From Reichenbachiella faecimaris (lineage in GTDB: Bacteria > Bacteroidota > Bacteroidia > Cytophagales > Cyclobacteriaceae): a DNA stretch of 64,000 bases. Where the stretch lies: contig NZ_FWYF01000004.1 of assembly GCF_900176375.1 (NCBI RefSeq), forward strand, positions 62,001 to 126,000, in the 5' to 3' direction. The position numbers and the translations under genes are program-made. Below the pieces are notes generated by a model. It saw only the letters and a list, made by a program, of their open reading frames with translations. It ran no database searches and was not told the DNA's origin. Positions 63,575 through 64,000 of this stretch are shown one piece after another (the stretch's first letter is position 1; every line of letters starts with the position of its first letter).

Positions 63575-64000
63575 ATGCCCTAGGTCTAATGGTTTGCAGT
63601 AATACCCCTATCAAAATCACTCCCACACAGCCAATCACATTAAACCACAAGTAGCCAATGTCAGTGGAAAGGAATAAACCAATCACGGCTCCCTGAGATA
63701 GCACAGCGCCCCAAAAGACAGCAGTGCCTTGTACCTGCTTAAAGAAAAAGGCCACTAAAAAGATGCCCAGGATATTTCCGTAGAAAAGCGATCCTAAAAT
63801 ATTGACCATCTCAATCAAGTTCTCAGACTGATGCGCCATAAAGGCAAAACAAATCGCCAATACCCCCCATCCAGCCGTCATGAGTTTTGAGACCAGCATA
63901 TACTGACTTTCTGAGCCATTTTTATTGATCAGGTTTTTGTAAAAGTCGATCACAGTAGTAGAAGCCAGGGCATTGAGCTCACCAGAAGTAGAGGACATGG
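63573..64000 (-). CDS. Sodium:solute symporter (SSS family), C-terminal part
   Basis: The gene runs in from beyond the right edge; its last ~142 residues are visible. The segment MSSTSGELNALASTTVIDFYKNLI is the conserved loop of SSS transporters just after the unwound helix region, and three further hydrophobic spans follow (KLMTAGWGVLAICFAFMAHQ, LGSLFYGNILGIFLVAFFF, AVFWGAVLSQGAVIGLFLS, LWFNVIGCVGVILIGVLL). It takes up an organic solute with sodium. The substrate cannot be told from this part. Confidence 0.88.
   Translation of the reverse strand, partial: MSSTSGELNALASTTVIDFYKNLINKNGSESQYMLVSKLMTAGWGVLAICFAFMAHQSENLIEMVNILGSLFYGNILGIFLVAFFFKQVQGTAVFWGAVLSQGAVIGLFLSTDIGYLWFNVIGCVGVILIGVLLQTIRPRA

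Overview
The window reads as chromosomal DNA of a marine-type Bacteroidota, most likely order Cytophagales (Reichenbachiella/Marivirga/Fulvivirga-like; an inference from gene content, not a search). The pointers are A-rich leaders with almost no Shine-Dalgarno sites, several close matches to the Bacteroidota promoter TTTG-N19-TAnnTTTG, many lipoproteins and OmpA/TPR proteins, DUF6048-type protein pairs, DegQ-like and Mpl-type genes, and a two-subunit methylmalonyl-CoA mutase. Most of it is housekeeping: dnaA, dnaB, leuS, guaA, era, accA, fmt, folA, thiL, pdhB, mutA/mutB/mce.

Layout. 0-1.5 kb: end of phnW (2-aminoethylphosphonate aminotransferase) and a PhnY-like Fe(II)/2-oxoglutarate hydroxylase. 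1.6-8.2 kb: secreted proteins and lipoproteins of unknown function, including a four-repeat protein and two LPP20-like lipoproteins. 8.4-12.2 kb: a TerB-ABCG fusion transporter and a YdcF protein. 12.2-17.8 kb: a minus-strand run with folA, fmt, a dihydroceramide desaturase homologue, yidD, an acyltransferase and accA. 17.9-31.3 kb: OmpA/TPR lipoprotein, pdhB, mutB-mutA, dnaA, a DegQ-like protease, thiL-mce and an IscA-type protein. 31.4-37.8 kb: a membrane iron-sulfur protein with an FAD reductase, a candidate small RNA, dCMP deaminase, gamma-glutamyltransferase and an Hpt protein. 37.8-49 kb: guaA, a DUF6048 pair, TPR and OmpA proteins, dnaB, mpl and an exonuclease. 49.7-56.8 kb: an unlisted 55-residue zinc protein, tRNA-Met, leuS, threonine aldolase, plsC and era. 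56.8-59.5 kb: the accessory spot, described below. 59.5-64 kb: an RND/MMPL exporter behind a strong palindromic operator, a GH113-like lipoprotein, a small beta-barrel and the end of a sodium:solute symporter.

The most unusual stretch is 56.86-59.26 kb. The initiator tRNA gene is followed by four complete tandem copies plus one truncated copy of a 108-112 bp unit. Each unit is the 3' part of that tRNA (with its T-loop replaced by a short palindromic insert) joined to its intrinsic terminator. Directly after comes an arsR/arsenate-reductase-like pair enclosed by two diverged copies of a ~250 bp non-coding direct repeat, with no integrase or transposase. It looks like a worn integration hot spot, or a cassette held by repeat-mediated recombination.

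A second theme is lipid chemistry. A protein very close to eukaryotic dihydroceramide delta-4 desaturase, two PlsC-type acyltransferases, AccA and a phosphonate aminotransferase/hydroxylase pair all fall in this window. They raise, but do not prove, the possibility of desaturated phosphonosphingolipids.
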